Shown here in pieces: positions 8,404 to 17,599 of a stretch of 64,000 nt of DNA. Source of the stretch: Oscillospiraceae bacterium. GTDB taxonomy: Bacteria; Bacillota; Clostridia; Oscillospirales; Oscillospiraceae. Each line of letters starts with the position of its first letter. Position 1 is the first letter of the stretch. A model generated the notes under the pieces. That model did not search any database and was not told the origin of the DNA. It saw nothing but the letters and a program-made list of their open reading frames with translations. The stretch is taken from positions 62,001 through 126,000 of the forward strand of contig CADAUZ010000012.1 of assembly GCA_902791215.1 (NCBI GenBank), read 5' to 3'. The position numbers were made by a program, and so were the translations under genes.

Positions 8404-10311
8404 ATGTCCGAAATCAACATCCTCTCCCCGCATGTGGCGGACATGATCGCTGCGGGCGAGGTGGTGGAGCGCCCCGCCTCCGTCATCAAGGAGCTCATGG
8501 AAAACGCCTTTGACGCGGGTGCCCACAGCGTCACCGTCGAAATAAGGGACGGCGGCGCCACCTATATCCGCGTGCAGGACGACGGCAAAGGCATGGCCCC
8601 GGAGGACGCGGGCATTGCCTTCATGCGCCACGCCACCTCCAAGCTCCGCGACGAGACCGGCCTTGAGGCGATCGGCACCATGGGCTTTCGCGGTGAGGCG
8701 CTGGCCGCTATCTCCGCCGTGAGCGAGGTGGAGCTTCTCACCCGCCGCCACGGGGACGAAAGCGGCACCCGCGTCACGCTCTCCGCCGGGGACATTCAGG
8801 ACATGGGCGAGACCGGCTGCCCTGCGGGCACCGTGATGCAGGTGCGCTCCCTCTTTTTCAACACCCCGGCCCGCCTCAAGTTTCTCAAATCCGACCGGGC
8901 GGAGGCCTCCGCCTGTGTGCAGACCGCCCTGCGCTGCGCCCTCGGAAGGCCAGAGGTCTCCGTGCGGCTCCTGCGCGACGGGAAGGAGGAATTCTTCTCC
9001 CCCGGCGACGGCAAGGCCCTCTCCTGCGTGTACGCCCTTCTGGGCCGCGACACGGCAAAGGATTTTCTGCCCATCGAGCTCAGCGACGGCGACATGTCGG
9101 TTGCCGGCTTTGTGTCCTCCCCCTCCGCCGGGCGCGGCAACCGGGGCATGCAGTTTTTCTACTGCAACGGGCGCTATATCCGCTCGGCCCTGCTGCAGAC
9201 CGCCGTGGAGCAGGCGTATAAAAACACGCTGCTCGTCGGGCGCTATCCCGCGTGCGTGGTGTACCTGAAGCTCTCCAACGCCGCCGTTGACGTGAACGTC
9301 CACCCGGCCAAGACCGAGGTCAAGTTCTCGCAGGAAAAGCGCGTCTTCGACCTTGTCTACCACGCGGTGCTGGCTGCGCTGTCAACAGAGGACCGCACCG
9401 CCGCCGCCGGGGAGGAAAAGCCGAAGCCCGCCCCCGCACCGGTATACACGGCACCGACGCCGACGGCAAAGCCCAATCCGCGCCCGGACTTCTACCGCTC
9501 CATGAGCGCGGCGGACTTTCGCGCCTCCAACTACAGCATCCGTCCCCCGGCGCCCGCAAAGCCAGTCGAGGCCGCCATGCCGCTCAGGGCCTATGAGCAG
9601 CCCTACCAGACGCGCCTGGATATGACTCCGCCGCCGACCCCCGCTGTCAAGCCGCAGGAATCGACAAAAATCGCGCTGAACGAGCCCGGTCTTTCTGGTA
9701 AAACTGTGGAAAACTCTGTTCAAAGTGTTGAAAAACCTACGCTTCCGGACTACAAACTCATCGGCGAGGCCCTGCACCTATACATCCTGGTGGAGACCGG
9801 GGACGAGCTCATGCTCATCGACAAGCACGCGGCCCACGAGCGTATGATCTTTGACCGCCTCAAACGGCAGGACCGCAGCGTCATGGCCCAGACCCTGCTC
9901 GAGGGCGTGACCCTCCGCCTTGACGGGGAGGAGCGGGAGCTTCTGGAGCAGAACGGGGAGCTGCTTTCCGAGCTCGGCTTCGAGATCGAAGCCTACGGCG
10001 AGGATGATTTTATTCTCCGCACCGTGCCCGCGGACATGAACCCCTCGGACGCGCGGGCGGCGGTGGAGGAAATCTTTGAAAAGCTGCGCGGCGGCAAGGC
10101 CCCGGACCCCAAAAGCGCCCGGGACGAGATCCTGCACACGGTGGCCTGCAAGGCAGCCATCAAGGCAGGCTACATCACCGACAGAGCCGAGCTTGACCGC
10201 ATCGTGCAGGCGGTCCTGTCCGGGCAGGTCAAGTACTGCCCCCACGGCCGCCCAGTCTCCGCCGTACTCGGCAGACGGGACTTGGATAAACTCTTTAAGA
10301 GAATCGTGTAA
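8404..10311 (+). CDS. mutL: DNA mismatch repair endonuclease MutL
   Basis: MutL (635 residues) links mismatch recognition by MutS to strand incision. The GHKL ATPase domain shows the ENAFDAGA, DDGKGM and GFRGEAL motifs. A proline-rich linker (about 370-460) leads to a C-terminal endonuclease domain with DKHAAHER, CKAAIKAG and CPHGRP, so this is a nicking MutL as in Bacillus. The start at MSEINIL is preferred because upstream in-frame codons run through repeat family A. A repeat of family B separates it from miaA. Confidence 0.97.
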   Translation: MSEINILSPHVADMIAAGEVVERPASVIKELMENAFDAGAHSVTVEIRDGGATYIRVQDDGKGMAPEDAGIAFMRHATSKLRDETGLEAIGTMGFRGEALAAISAVSEVELLTRRHGDESGTRVTLSAGDIQDMGETGCPAGTVMQVRSLFFNTPARLKFLKSDRAEASACVQTALRCALGRPEVSVRLLRDGKEEFFSPGDGKALSCVYALLGRDTAKDFLPIELSDGDMSVAGFVSSPSAGRGNRGMQFFYCNGRYIRSALLQTAVEQAYKNTLLVGRYPACVVYLKLSNAAVDVNVHPAKTEVKFSQEKRVFDLVYHAVLAALSTEDRTAAAGEEKPKPAPAPVYTAPTPTAKPNPRPDFYRSMSAADFRASNYSIRPPAPAKPVEAAMPLRAYEQPYQTRLDMTPPPTPAVKPQESTKIALNEPGLSGKTVENSVQSVEKPTLPDYKLIGEALHLYILVETGDELMLIDKHAAHERMIFDRLKRQDRSVMAQTLLEGVTLRLDGEERELLEQNGELLSELGFEIEAYGEDDFILRTVPADMNPSDARAAVEEIFEKLRGGKAPDPKSARDEILHTVACKAAIKAGYITDRAELDRIVQAVLSGQVKYCPHGRPVSAVLGRRDLDKLFKRIV

Positions 10312-10328
10312 AAACTGCACCAAGGCAC

Positions 10329-10456
10329 TTGCCTCTCCCTTTGGGAGAGGTGCCCCAGTGCGCACACTGGGGCGGAGAGGGTCGTTTGTTGACTGACAGC
10401 CCTCTCAGTCATCGCCGCAAGCGGCGCTGACAGCTCCCCCATAGGGGGAGCCAAGG
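10329..10456. repeat. Palindromic repeat family B, copy 1
   Basis: A ~128-bp element made of successive hairpins (TCTCCC/GGGAGA, the core CCAGTGCGCACACTGG at 10355-10370, GCCGCAAGCGGC, and CTCCCCCATAGGGGGAG) between mutL and miaA. It is nearly the same as the copy at 50428; related copies are at 14467 (reversed) and 23946. Confidence 0.8.
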
Positions 10457-10470
10457 AAGGAGGCTCCGCC

Positions 10471-11421
10471 ATGACTGACAATTCCATCATCGTCGTCGCG
10501 GGGCCGACCGCCTCGGGGAAGACAAAACTCGGCATCGAGCTTGCAAAGCTTTATCAGGGCGAGATCGTCTCCGCCGATTCCATGCAGCTCTACCGCGGCA
10601 TGGACATCGGCACCGCCAAGGCGACAAAAGCCGAGCAGGCCGAGGCCGTCCACCATATGCTGGATGTGGCAGACCCCTCGGAAGCTTACTCCGTGGCCCG
10701 CTATGTCGACGAGGCCGGGGCCGTCTGCGATGAGATTTTAGCGCGCGGGCGTGTCCCCATCCTGGTGGGCGGGACCGGGCTTTACATCGACTCGCTCATC
10801 TCGGGGCGGGACTTTGCCGACAACCAGGAAGACAAGGCTCTCCGCTCAGAGCTTGAAGCGGAATACGACCGCCTCGGCGGGGAGGCGATGCTCCAAAAGC
10901 TCGCCGCCTTCGACCCCGAGCGGGCCGCTAAACTGGGCGCGGGAGATAAGCGGCGCATCGTGCGGGCCGTGGAAATTTACCGCCTCACCGGCAAGACCGC
11001 CACCGAGCACGACGAGGAGACCCGCCGCCGCCCGCCGAGGTATGACGCGGCGCGGATCGTGCTCAATTTTAAGGATCGCGCCGACCTCTATGCAAGAATC
11101 GATGCGCGGGTCACGCAGATGGCCGCCGACGGACTTTTTGACGAGGTGCGGCGGCTCCTGGATTCGGGCCTGTCCGCCGAGTGTACCGCCATGCAGGCCA
11201 TCGGCTACAAGGAGGCGGTGCTGGCCCTGAAAGGGGAGCTCACGGAGGACGAGGCCCTCGACCTCATCCGACAGGGCAGCCGCCGCTATGCCAAGCGGCA
11301 GATCACCTGGTTCGGCCGCTGGGAGGGAGCCCTGCGCATCCTCTGGGACGCGGCGCCCGATTTTGGTGCCGCCCTCCAAATTTCGACAGCGTTTTTACAA
11401 AGCCGCGGGTATCATGAGTAG
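10471..11421 (+). CDS. miaA: tRNA dimethylallyltransferase MiaA
   Basis: MiaA transfers the dimethylallyl group of DMAPP to N6 of A37 in UNN-decoding tRNAs; MiaB (6633-8045) then acts on the product. It has 316 residues, with the P-loop GPTASGKT at 11-18, DSMQLYRG and the GGTGLYID stretch. A GGAGGCTCCGCC ribosome-binding region precedes the ATG, at the boundary of the family B repeat. It is followed closely by hfq, as in many bacteria. Confidence 0.96.
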   Translation: MTDNSIIVVAGPTASGKTKLGIELAKLYQGEIVSADSMQLYRGMDIGTAKATKAEQAEAVHHMLDVADPSEAYSVARYVDEAGAVCDEILARGRVPILVGGTGLYIDSLISGRDFADNQEDKALRSELEAEYDRLGGEAMLQKLAAFDPERAAKLGAGDKRRIVRAVEIYRLTGKTATEHDEETRRRPPRYDAARIVLNFKDRADLYARIDARVTQMAADGLFDEVRRLLDSGLSAECTAMQAIGYKEAVLALKGELTEDEALDLIRQGSRRYAKRQITWFGRWEGALRILWDAAPDFGAALQISTAFLQSRGYHE

Positions 11422-11496
11422 TACGTGCCAAAACACGAATTACTTATGACGGAGCGGTGAAGGACATGCCGCTCCGCAAAAAAAGGAGTGGCTGAA

Positions 11497-11724
11497 ATGC
11501 AGAAAACGCAAAATCTCCAGGATCAATTCCTCAACCAGTTGCGCAAGGACCGGGCCGTCGTCACCATGTTTTTGATGAACGGCTTCCAGCTGCACGGCAT
11601 CGTGCGCGGCTTTGACGGCTTCACGGTGGTGCTCGACTCCGACGGGCGGCAGCAGCTCATCTACAAGCACGCAATCTCCACCGTCGTGCCGCCGCGGCCC
11701 ATCCCCTTTGATGGGGAGGACTGA
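11497..11724 (+). CDS. hfq: RNA chaperone Hfq
   Basis: A Sm-fold hexameric RNA chaperone of 75 residues. Sm1 (LNQLRKDR ... [10 protein letters not shown]) and Sm2 (YKHAIST) are intact. The ATG at 11497 is chosen because AAAAGGAG lies 8 nt upstream; a GTG nine bases earlier overlaps the Shine-Dalgarno. An 8-bp hairpin (about 11452-11478) stands just upstream of the ribosome binding site. It lies downstream of miaA, a conserved neighbour. Confidence 0.95.
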   Translation: MQKTQNLQDQFLNQLRKDRAVVTMFLMNGFQLHGIVRGFDGFTVVLDSDGRQQLIYKHAISTVVPPRPIPFDGED

Positions 11725-12322
11725 GCGGGCGTTTTATCACGCGCTGGCGGCGCTGCTCTTTGCCGCCGCCTGCGCGTGGAGCCTCGCGGCGCTCTACCGG
11801 CGCATGGACGCCCCCGAGCCCCCGGCCCCCACGCCCGCGCCGAGTGCGGCCCCGGCGGCGCTGCGCTTTCGCGGCCTGCTCATCCGGCAGGAGGAGCGCC
11901 TGCCCGCCGGGGCCTTCCCGGACGCAGAGCCCGGCGCGCGTTTAAGCGCCGCCGACACCGGCACCGAGAGCGCCCTGTACTATCCCGCCTGCGACGGCTG
12001 GGAGGGATTAAAGCCCGAGGACGCCGAGAGACTCACCCCGGCGGGGCTGGAAAAGCTCCTGGACGCGGAGTCTCCGGAGACCGGGGACGCCGCCCGCCTG
12101 GTCTACGGCTTTTCCCTGATCTGCGCCGCCCTCACGGAGGGGGACTTAACCCCGCTCCCCGGCCCCTGCCGCCTGACCCTCGACGGCACGGAGGGCGAGA
12201 TCGAGGGCGATATCCTCTCCGTCACCGCCGACGCCCTGGGAAGGCGCATGCTGGTCATAAAGCTCACGGACTTTCCGGAAAAGCTCTATGAGCTGCGCGC
12301 CGTGGAGGGAGAAATCCGGTAA
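11711..12322 (+). CDS. Membrane-anchored protein, possibly HlyD-like, of the sepF locus
   Basis: A 203-residue protein. One N-terminal helix (about residues 9-29) is followed by a Pro/Ala-rich linker and an extracytoplasmic domain beginning with a [13 protein letters not shown] strand, reminiscent of the HlyD/membrane-fusion-like proteins that precede yggS in other Clostridia. Confidence in that homology is moderate and no HlyD coiled coil is obvious. The ATG overlaps the 3' end of hfq by 14 bp. yggS, sepF and divIVA follow, suggesting a role at the envelope or division site. Confidence 0.65.
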   Translation: MGRTERAFYHALAALLFAAACAWSLAALYRRMDAPEPPAPTPAPSAAPAALRFRGLLIRQEERLPAGAFPDAEPGARLSAADTGTESALYYPACDGWEGLKPEDAERLTPAGLEKLLDAESPETGDAARLVYGFSLICAALTEGDLTPLPGPCRLTLDGTEGEIEGDILSVTADALGRRMLVIKLTDFPEKLYELRAVEGEIR

Positions 12323-12368
12323 ATACGTCGAACATCGCACAATCTTAGATACAAAGAAGGAAACGACT

Positions 12369-13076
12369 ATGAGCATTGCGGAAAATATCGCGCAGGTCAA
12401 GGCCAATATCGAACGCGCGGCACTGGCTGCCGGGCGGGACCCGAAGGAGATCCTGCTTGTCGGCGCGACCAAAATGAACGACGCCGACCGCGTCCGGGAG
12501 GCGATCGCCGCGGGGCTGCCCTGCTGCGGGGAAAACCGCGTGCAGGAGCTTCTGGAGAAAAACGAGGCCGGGGCCTATGCGGGCGCGCAGCTGCACTTTA
12601 TCGGCACACTCCAGAAAAACAAGGCCAAGTATCTCGTGGGGCTCGTGTCCCTCATCCACAGCGTGGACAGCGTAGAGCTCATGAAGGAGATCAGCAGACA
12701 GGCCGTAAAGCGCGGCATCCGGCAGGACATCCTGATCGAGGTCAACACCGGGGGCGAGGCGTCCAAGTCCGGTCTTGCGCCCGGGGAGCTTGCCAACGTA
12801 CTGGAAAAAGCGGGAGAATTTCCCGGCATTTTCGTCCGCGGACTCATGACCATCCCCCCGATTTGCCGGGCCCCGGAGGAGAATCTGCCATATTTCGATC
12901 TTTTGCGACAGCTTTTTATTGACAATGGCGAAAAAAAATACGATAATGTATGCATGGATTTTATGTCTATGGGCATGAGCGGCGATTATGAGGCCGCCAT
13001 CGCCTGCGGGGCGAACATCGTGCGTGTCGGCACGGCCATCTTCGGTCAGCGGCACTACCCCGAAAAACAGGCGTGA
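12369..13076 (+). CDS. yggS: YggS family pyridoxal phosphate homeostasis protein
   Basis: A PLP-binding TIM-barrel protein (235 residues) without known catalysis that buffers cellular PLP. VGATKMNDAD holds the PLP lysine, GENRVQEL and HFIGTLQKNK follow, and SMGMSGDYEAAI and RVGTAIFG close the phosphate site. The start at MSIAEN has AAGGAAA upstream. It is placed between the HlyD-like gene and sepF, the usual Firmicutes context (ylmE position). Confidence 0.93.
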   Translation: MSIAENIAQVKANIERAALAAGRDPKEILLVGATKMNDADRVREAIAAGLPCCGENRVQELLEKNEAGAYAGAQLHFIGTLQKNKAKYLVGLVSLIHSVDSVELMKEISRQAVKRGIRQDILIEVNTGGEASKSGLAPGELANVLEKAGEFPGIFVRGLMTIPPICRAPEENLPYFDLLRQLFIDNGEKKYDNVCMDFMSMGMSGDYEAAIACGANIVRVGTAIFGQRHYPEKQA

Positions 13077-13101
13077 CCTGAGCGAGTACTGGAGGATTGC
13101 C

Positions 13102-13695
13102 ATGGGTTTCATGGATGGATTGAAAAAACTGACGCAGCCCTACGATGACGACGAGGATTTCTTCGAGGGTGCCGACCAGAGCCTGCGCCCGCAGCCGAAG
13201 CCCGAGCAGAAGGCGGCGGTGAGCGCGGCCCAGATGGCCTTTGAAAACGCCTTCGCCGACCAGGGCGGCACGCCCGTGCCCGCGGAGGAGGCCCAGCCCA
13301 AAAAACCGGCGGAGAGCTCCGGCGGCATTTTCGGCGGCTTCAAGAAGGCGGCGCAGAGCGCGTCCAGACCCAAACGGGAGCGCACCGTCAACTTCGGCGG
13401 CAAGGACACCTCGGTCCTCCTTTTCAGCCCCAAGACCTTTGACGAGGCCGGGGAGCTGGTAAGCTACCTGCAGCAGGACATGACCTGTGTCATGACGCTG
13501 GAAACCGTCCCGGCGGAGACCGCGCGAAGGCTTCTGGATTTTCTGTCCGGCATCGCCTTCGCCCTCGGCGGGAAGATCACCCCCGTTTCCGCAAAGACCT
13601 ATTTCATCACCCCGCAGAACGTAGACATTTTGGGAACACAGCCGCAGCAGCAGAGTGAACAACAGCAGCCGGAGAACTCCGGACACTATTTTTGA
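13102..13695 (+). CDS. sepF: Cell division protein SepF
   Basis: SepF binds FtsZ C-termini and tethers the Z-ring to the membrane through its N-terminal amphipathic helix. The 197-residue protein begins MGFMDGLKKL, the membrane-targeting helix, has an acidic and Ala/Pro-rich linker, then the conserved SepF core at about residues 105-175 (VLLFSPKTFDEA ... DFLSGIAFALGG). The C-terminus is Gln-rich. GGAGG lies 6 nt upstream of the ATG. divIVA follows 45 bp later. Confidence 0.93.
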   Translation: MGFMDGLKKLTQPYDDDEDFFEGADQSLRPQPKPEQKAAVSAAQMAFENAFADQGGTPVPAEEAQPKKPAESSGGIFGGFKKAAQSASRPKRERTVNFGGKDTSVLLFSPKTFDEAGELVSYLQQDMTCVMTLETVPAETARRLLDFLSGIAFALGGKITPVSAKTYFITPQNVDILGTQPQQQSEQQQPENSGHYF

Positions 13696-13740
13696 CCGAT
13701 AAAAAAAGAGGTCGCATAAGATACGAAAGGTGGATAAGCT

Positions 13741-14415
13741 ATGATTACTGCACAGGATATTCGTGAGAAGGGCTTTGAGAGAGCGCGCATGGGCGGCTAC
13801 GATATGGCCTCCGTGGATGATTTTCTGGAAGAACTGGCCGACGATGTCGCCGCGACCCAGAAGGAAAACGCCGTCCTCAAGAGCAAGATGAAGGTCCTCG
13901 TCGACAAGATCGAGGAGTACCGTTCCAATGAAGAGGCGCTCAACGCCGCCATCCTCTCCGCCCAGAAGCTCGCCGTCCAGATCGAGAGCGAGGCAAGACA
14001 GCGCGCCGCCGACACCATCGCCGAGGCCGAGAAGAAGGCGCAGGAGACCCTGGGCTCCATCTCCTCCCGCGCCGACGCCGAGGAAAAGCGCCTGGCCGAC
14101 GCCAAGGCTGCCGCCGCCAAGTTCATCGAGGCCGCCAAGGCCCTCTGCCACACCCAGCTCGGCAAGCTCGACAAGATCGCCGACGAGATGGGCGTTGAGG
14201 AGCCTGCCCCCGCCGCCGCACCCGCGCCGGTGGAGGAGCCTGTGCCGGTCGAGGAGAGTGCGCAGCCCAGCATCGACGACGCCGTCAGCGCCATCGAGAA
14301 GAGCGCCGCCCGCCTGCAGGCGGACGACGGCCTGAAGCTGGACATGCCCGACGACACCACCAGCTACCGCCCCAAAAAGCACAAGCTCGAGAACACCCAG
14401 CCCTTTACCTTCTGA
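13741..14415 (+). CDS. divIVA: DivIVA-family coiled-coil protein
   Basis: A 224-residue polar or septal scaffold protein. The N-terminal DivIVA domain (ITAQDIREKGFERARMGGYD...VDDFLEEL) is followed by a long coiled coil (about 30-150) and an Ala/Pro/Glu-rich tail. In this position it marks division sites or curved membrane with SepF. GAAAGGTGG provides the ribosome binding site. A GC-rich hairpin follows the stop. Confidence 0.92.
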   Translation: MITAQDIREKGFERARMGGYDMASVDDFLEELADDVAATQKENAVLKSKMKVLVDKIEEYRSNEEALNAAILSAQKLAVQIESEARQRAADTIAEAEKKAQETLGSISSRADAEEKRLADAKAAAAKFIEAAKALCHTQLGKLDKIADEMGVEEPAPAAAPAPVEEPVPVEESAQPSIDDAVSAIEKSAARLQADDGLKLDMPDDTTSYRPKKHKLENTQPFTF

Positions 14416-14425
14416 TAGCGTAATA

Positions 14426-14457
14426 CAGGGGCGCGTATCCTGCGCGCCCCCCTTTAT
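14426..14457 (+). terminator. Probable terminator after divIVA
   Basis: An 8-bp GC stem (14428-14435 with 14443-14450) followed by a short CCTTTAT tract. The weak T-run may allow read-through into ileS. Confidence 0.5.
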
Positions 14458-14466
14458 CCATTATTC

Positions 14467-14598
14467 TGGCTCCCTCTTTGAGGGAGCTGTCATCGCCGTT
14501 TGCGGCGATGACTGAGGGAGTCAGCGCCCCGCTTCAGCTGGGTGCAGGATAAGAGGACTCCCTCCGGCCTTCGGCCACCTCCCTCAGAGAGGGAGGCA
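14467..14598. repeat. Palindromic repeat family B, copy 2 (reversed)
   Basis: It starts GGCTCCCTC...GAGGGAGC and ends CCCTCAGAGAGGGAGGCA, with a central GCCGTTTGCGGC hairpin. This is the family B arrangement inverted relative to the copies at 10329 and 50428. It fills most of the divIVA-ileS gap. Confidence 0.75.
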
Positions 14599-14626
14599 TA
14601 TATAGAGTACAGGAGCAACAGAAACC

Positions 14627-17425
14627 ATGTCACAGGACTTTAACGCCACACTGAACCTTCCAAAAACCGATTTTCCCATGCGCGCAGGCCTGCCCAAGCG
14701 TGAGCCCGAGATGCTTAAAGCCTGGCAGGAGCAGGACATCTACCGCGAGATGCTCAAGAAAAATGAGGGGCACCCCCGCTTCAACCTCCACGACGGCCCT
14801 CCCTTCTCCAACGGCAACATCCACATGGGCCACGCCCTCAATAAGTGCATCAAGGACTTCATCACCCGCTCCTACGCCATGCGCGGTTACTATACCCCCT
14901 ACATCCCCGGCTGGGACAACCACGGCATGCCCATCGAGTCCGCCATCATCAAGGAGCAGAAGCTCAACCACAAGGCCATGAGCGTGGCGGATTTCCGCTC
15001 CGCCTGCCACAAGTACGCCGAAAAGTACGTCGGCAAGCAGATGGAGGGCTTCAAGCGCCTGGGCGTCGTGGCCGACTGGGAGCACCCCTACCTCACCATG
15101 AACAAGGGCTTCGAGGCGGACGAGGTGCGCATCTTCGGCAAGATGTACCGCAACGGCCACATCTACAAGGGCTTTAAGCCCGTCTACTGGTGTGCCCACG
15201 ACGAGACCGCTCTCGCCGAGGCAGAGATCGAATACCAGGACGATCCCGTCACCACCGTCTACGTCAAGTTCCCCATCTTCGACGACAAAGGCAAGCTCGG
15301 CCACCTGGACAAGTCCAAACTGAGTTTCCTCATCTGGACGACCACCACCTGGACCCTGCCCGGCAACCTTGGCATCACCCTCTCCCCGGGCGACAGCTAC
15401 GCGATTGTGAAGCTGGATAACGGCGAGATGCTCATCATGGCCGAGGCCCTCATTGAGTCCGTCATGAAGGCGGGCAAGGTGGAGCACTGGGAGATCGTGG
15501 AGACCCACGAGGGCAGCTTCTTTGAATACATGCTGGCCCACCACCCCTTCCTCGACAAGACGAGCCTTGTCATGCTCGCCGACTATGTCACCATGGATTC
15601 CGGCACCGGCTGCGTCCACACCGCCCCCGGCTTCGGCGCGGACGACTACAACACCTGCACCCGCTACGGCCTCGAGATGGTCGTGCCCGTGGACGACCAG
15701 GGCCGCCACACCGAGTACGCCGGCAAGTACGCGGGGCTGACCACCGAGGCCTCCAACCCCGTTATCTACGCCGACATGCAGGAAAGCGGCGTCCTTTTCG
15801 CCAGCGAAAAGATCGTCCACAGCTACCCGCACTGCTGGCGCTGCAAGAATCCCATCATCTTCCGCGCCACCCCCCAGTGGTTCTGCTCCGTCGACTCCTT
15901 CAAGGAGGAGGCCGTCAAGGCCTGCGACGACGTGAAGTGGCTGCCCGCCTGGGGCAAGGAGCGCATGGCCGCCATGATCCGTGAGCGCGCCGACTGGTGC
16001 ATCTCCCGTCAGCGCCGCTGGGGCCTGCCCATCCCCGTGTTCTACTGCGAGGACTGCAAGAAGCCCGTCTGCACCGACGAGAGCATCGAGTCGGTGGCGA
16101 AGATCTTCGAGGAGAAGGGCTCCAACGCGTGGTTCGAGCAGGAGGCTTCCGAACTGCTGCCCGCAGGCTTCAAGTGCCCCCACTGCGGCGGCACGCACTT
16201 TACCAAGGAGACCAACACCCTCGACGGCTGGTTCGACTCCGGCTCTACCCACTTTGCCGCCATGAAGCGCGACCAGGGCTTCTGGCCCGCCGACATGTAC
16301 ATGGAGGGCGGCGACCAGTACAGAGGCTGGTTCCAGTCCTCGCTGCTGACCGCGGTCGGCGCACTGAACCAGGGCGCGCCCTATAAGGAGTGCCTGACCC
16401 ACGGCTGGACCGTCGACGGCGAGGGCAAGGCCATGCACAAGTCCCTCGGCAACGGCATCGACCCGGCGGATATCATCAAGGAGTTCGGCGCGGACATGAT
16501 CCGCCTCTGGGCCGGCTCCGCCGACTACCATGTGGACGTGCGCTGCTCCCGCGAGATCTTCAAGCAGCTGAGCCAGAATTATCTGAAGTTCCGCAACACC
16601 GCCCGCTACTGCCTTGGCAACCTCGAGGGCTTCGACGCCGACAAGCTGATCGCGCCGGAAGAGATGCTGCCCCTGGACCGCTGGGCCATGACCAAGCTCA
16701 ACGAGCTCATTGCCCAGGTCGAGAAGGCTTACGACAATTACGAGTTCCACACCGTGTCCCACGCGGTCAACGACTTCTGCGTCGTGGAGCTGAGTTCCTT
16801 CTACCTCGATATCATCAAGGACCGCCTCTACTGCGAAGAGCGCGACGGGCTTAAGCGCCGCAGCGCCCAGACCGCTCTGTTCCTGATCCTTGACACCCTG
16901 ACCAAGATGTTTGCCCCCATCCTCGCCTTCACCTGCGACGAGATCTGGCAGGCCATGCCCCACCGCGCGAGCGACGACAAGCGAAACGTCCTGTTCAACA
17001 CCATGAACAAGGCCTTCGCTGACTACGCCCTCGAGGATGCCGAGATGGCAAAGTGGGACAGACTCATCGCCCTGCGCGACGATGTCAACGGCGTGCTGGA
17101 GTCCGCCCGCGCCGACAAGCGCATCGGCAAGCCCCTCGAGGCCGCCGTCATCCTGCGCGCGAAGGACGAGGACGCAAAGAGCGCCCTGAACGCGGTTTCC
17201 TCCATGAACCTGTCCGAGCTCTTCATCGTGTCTCAGTGCCTCATCGCGGACGACGAGCCCGAAGAGGCCCACGTCACCGGCCGCGGCGCGAAGAACCCCG
17301 GCCTTGAGATCTCCGTCTTTGAGGCCCCCGGCGTAAAGTGCCCGCGCTGCTGGATGCACTCCACCGACGCAGACCCCGAGACGGGCCTCTGCCCGCGCTG
17401 CAAGGCGGTTATTGCAAAACAATAA
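14627..17425 (+). CDS. ileS: Isoleucyl-tRNA synthetase
   Basis: Class I synthetase, 932 residues, charging tRNA-Ile and editing valine. HMGH (66-69) is the HIGH motif. The KMSKS loop reads KAMHKS (601-606), so the signature is degenerate, a variant also known from other Clostridia. The C-terminal zinc site shows two CxxC pairs (CPRC...CPRC, near 905-925). No T-box leader (conserved GGTGGNACCGCG element) is present; the upstream gap is occupied by the family B repeat. Confidence 0.97.
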   Translation: MSQDFNATLNLPKTDFPMRAGLPKREPEMLKAWQEQDIYREMLKKNEGHPRFNLHDGPPFSNGNIHMGHALNKCIKDFITRSYAMRGYYTPYIPGWDNHGMPIESAIIKEQKLNHKAMSVADFRSACHKYAEKYVGKQMEGFKRLGVVADWEHPYLTMNKGFEADEVRIFGKMYRNGHIYKGFKPVYWCAHDETALAEAEIEYQDDPVTTVYVKFPIFDDKGKLGHLDKSKLSFLIWTTTTWTLPGNLGITLSPGDSYAIVKLDNGEMLIMAEALIESVMKAGKVEHWEIVETHEGSFFEYMLAHHPFLDKTSLVMLADYVTMDSGTGCVHTAPGFGADDYNTCTRYGLEMVVPVDDQGRHTEYAGKYAGLTTEASNPVIYADMQESGVLFASEKIVHSYPHCWRCKNPIIFRATPQWFCSVDSFKEEAVKACDDVKWLPAWGKERMAAMIRERADWCISRQRRWGLPIPVFYCEDCKKPVCTDESIESVAKIFEEKGSNAWFEQEASELLPAGFKCPHCGGTHFTKETNTLDGWFDSGSTHFAAMKRDQGFWPADMYMEGGDQYRGWFQSSLLTAVGALNQGAPYKECLTHGWTVDGEGKAMHKSLGNGIDPADIIKEFGADMIRLWAGSADYHVDVRCSREIFKQLSQNYLKFRNTARYCLGNLEGFDADKLIAPEEMLPLDRWAMTKLNELIAQVEKAYDNYEFHTVSHAVNDFCVVELSSFYLDIIKDRLYCEERDGLKRRSAQTALFLILDTLTKMFAPILAFTCDEIWQAMPHRASDDKRNVLFNTMNKAFADYALEDAEMAKWDRLIALRDDVNGVLESARADKRIGKPLEAAVILRAKDEDAKSALNAVSSMNLSELFIVSQCLIADDEPEEAHVTGRGAKNPGLEISVFEAPGVKCPRCWMHSTDADPETGLCPRCKAVIAKQ

Positions 17426-17429
17426 TCAC

Positions 17430-17545
17430 AAAAGTGAAAAGTGAAAAGTTGAAAGTGAAGAGAAAGGTGTCGCTGCGCGACGATTCAATCATCCGCGAAG
17501 CTGATACCATAACCCCACTTCTCACTCTTCACTTTCCACTTTCCC
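17430..17545. repeat. Heptamer-arm hairpin repeat family C, copy 1
   Basis: The left arm is made of AGTGAAA-type heptamers and the right arm of the complementary TTTCACT heptamers, enclosing a TCGCTGCGCGACGA palindrome. It sits between ileS and lspA with no coding potential. Other copies are at 37135, 44128 and 55289. Confidence 0.75.
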
Positions 17546-17599
17546 CGCACTCCCTCCCATTTCGCAAGCCGGTAGGTTTATCGGCAGATAGGAGTTACC

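Noticed and set aside
14416..14626. T-box riboswitch before ileS
   Set aside because: The conserved T-box sequence and anti-terminator are absent; the region is a family B repeat.
16421..16450. KAMHKS in place of KMSKS in IleRS as a sign of inactivity
   Set aside because: The variant loop keeps the second Lys-Ser, and I recall the same form in other clostridial IleRS, so it is probably normal.
14630..17422. 930-codon open frame on the minus strand opposite ileS
   Set aside because: A shadow caused by GC-rich codon use; its translation is a low-complexity Val/Gly/Ala/Leu/His mix with no domain, while ileS is unmistakable.
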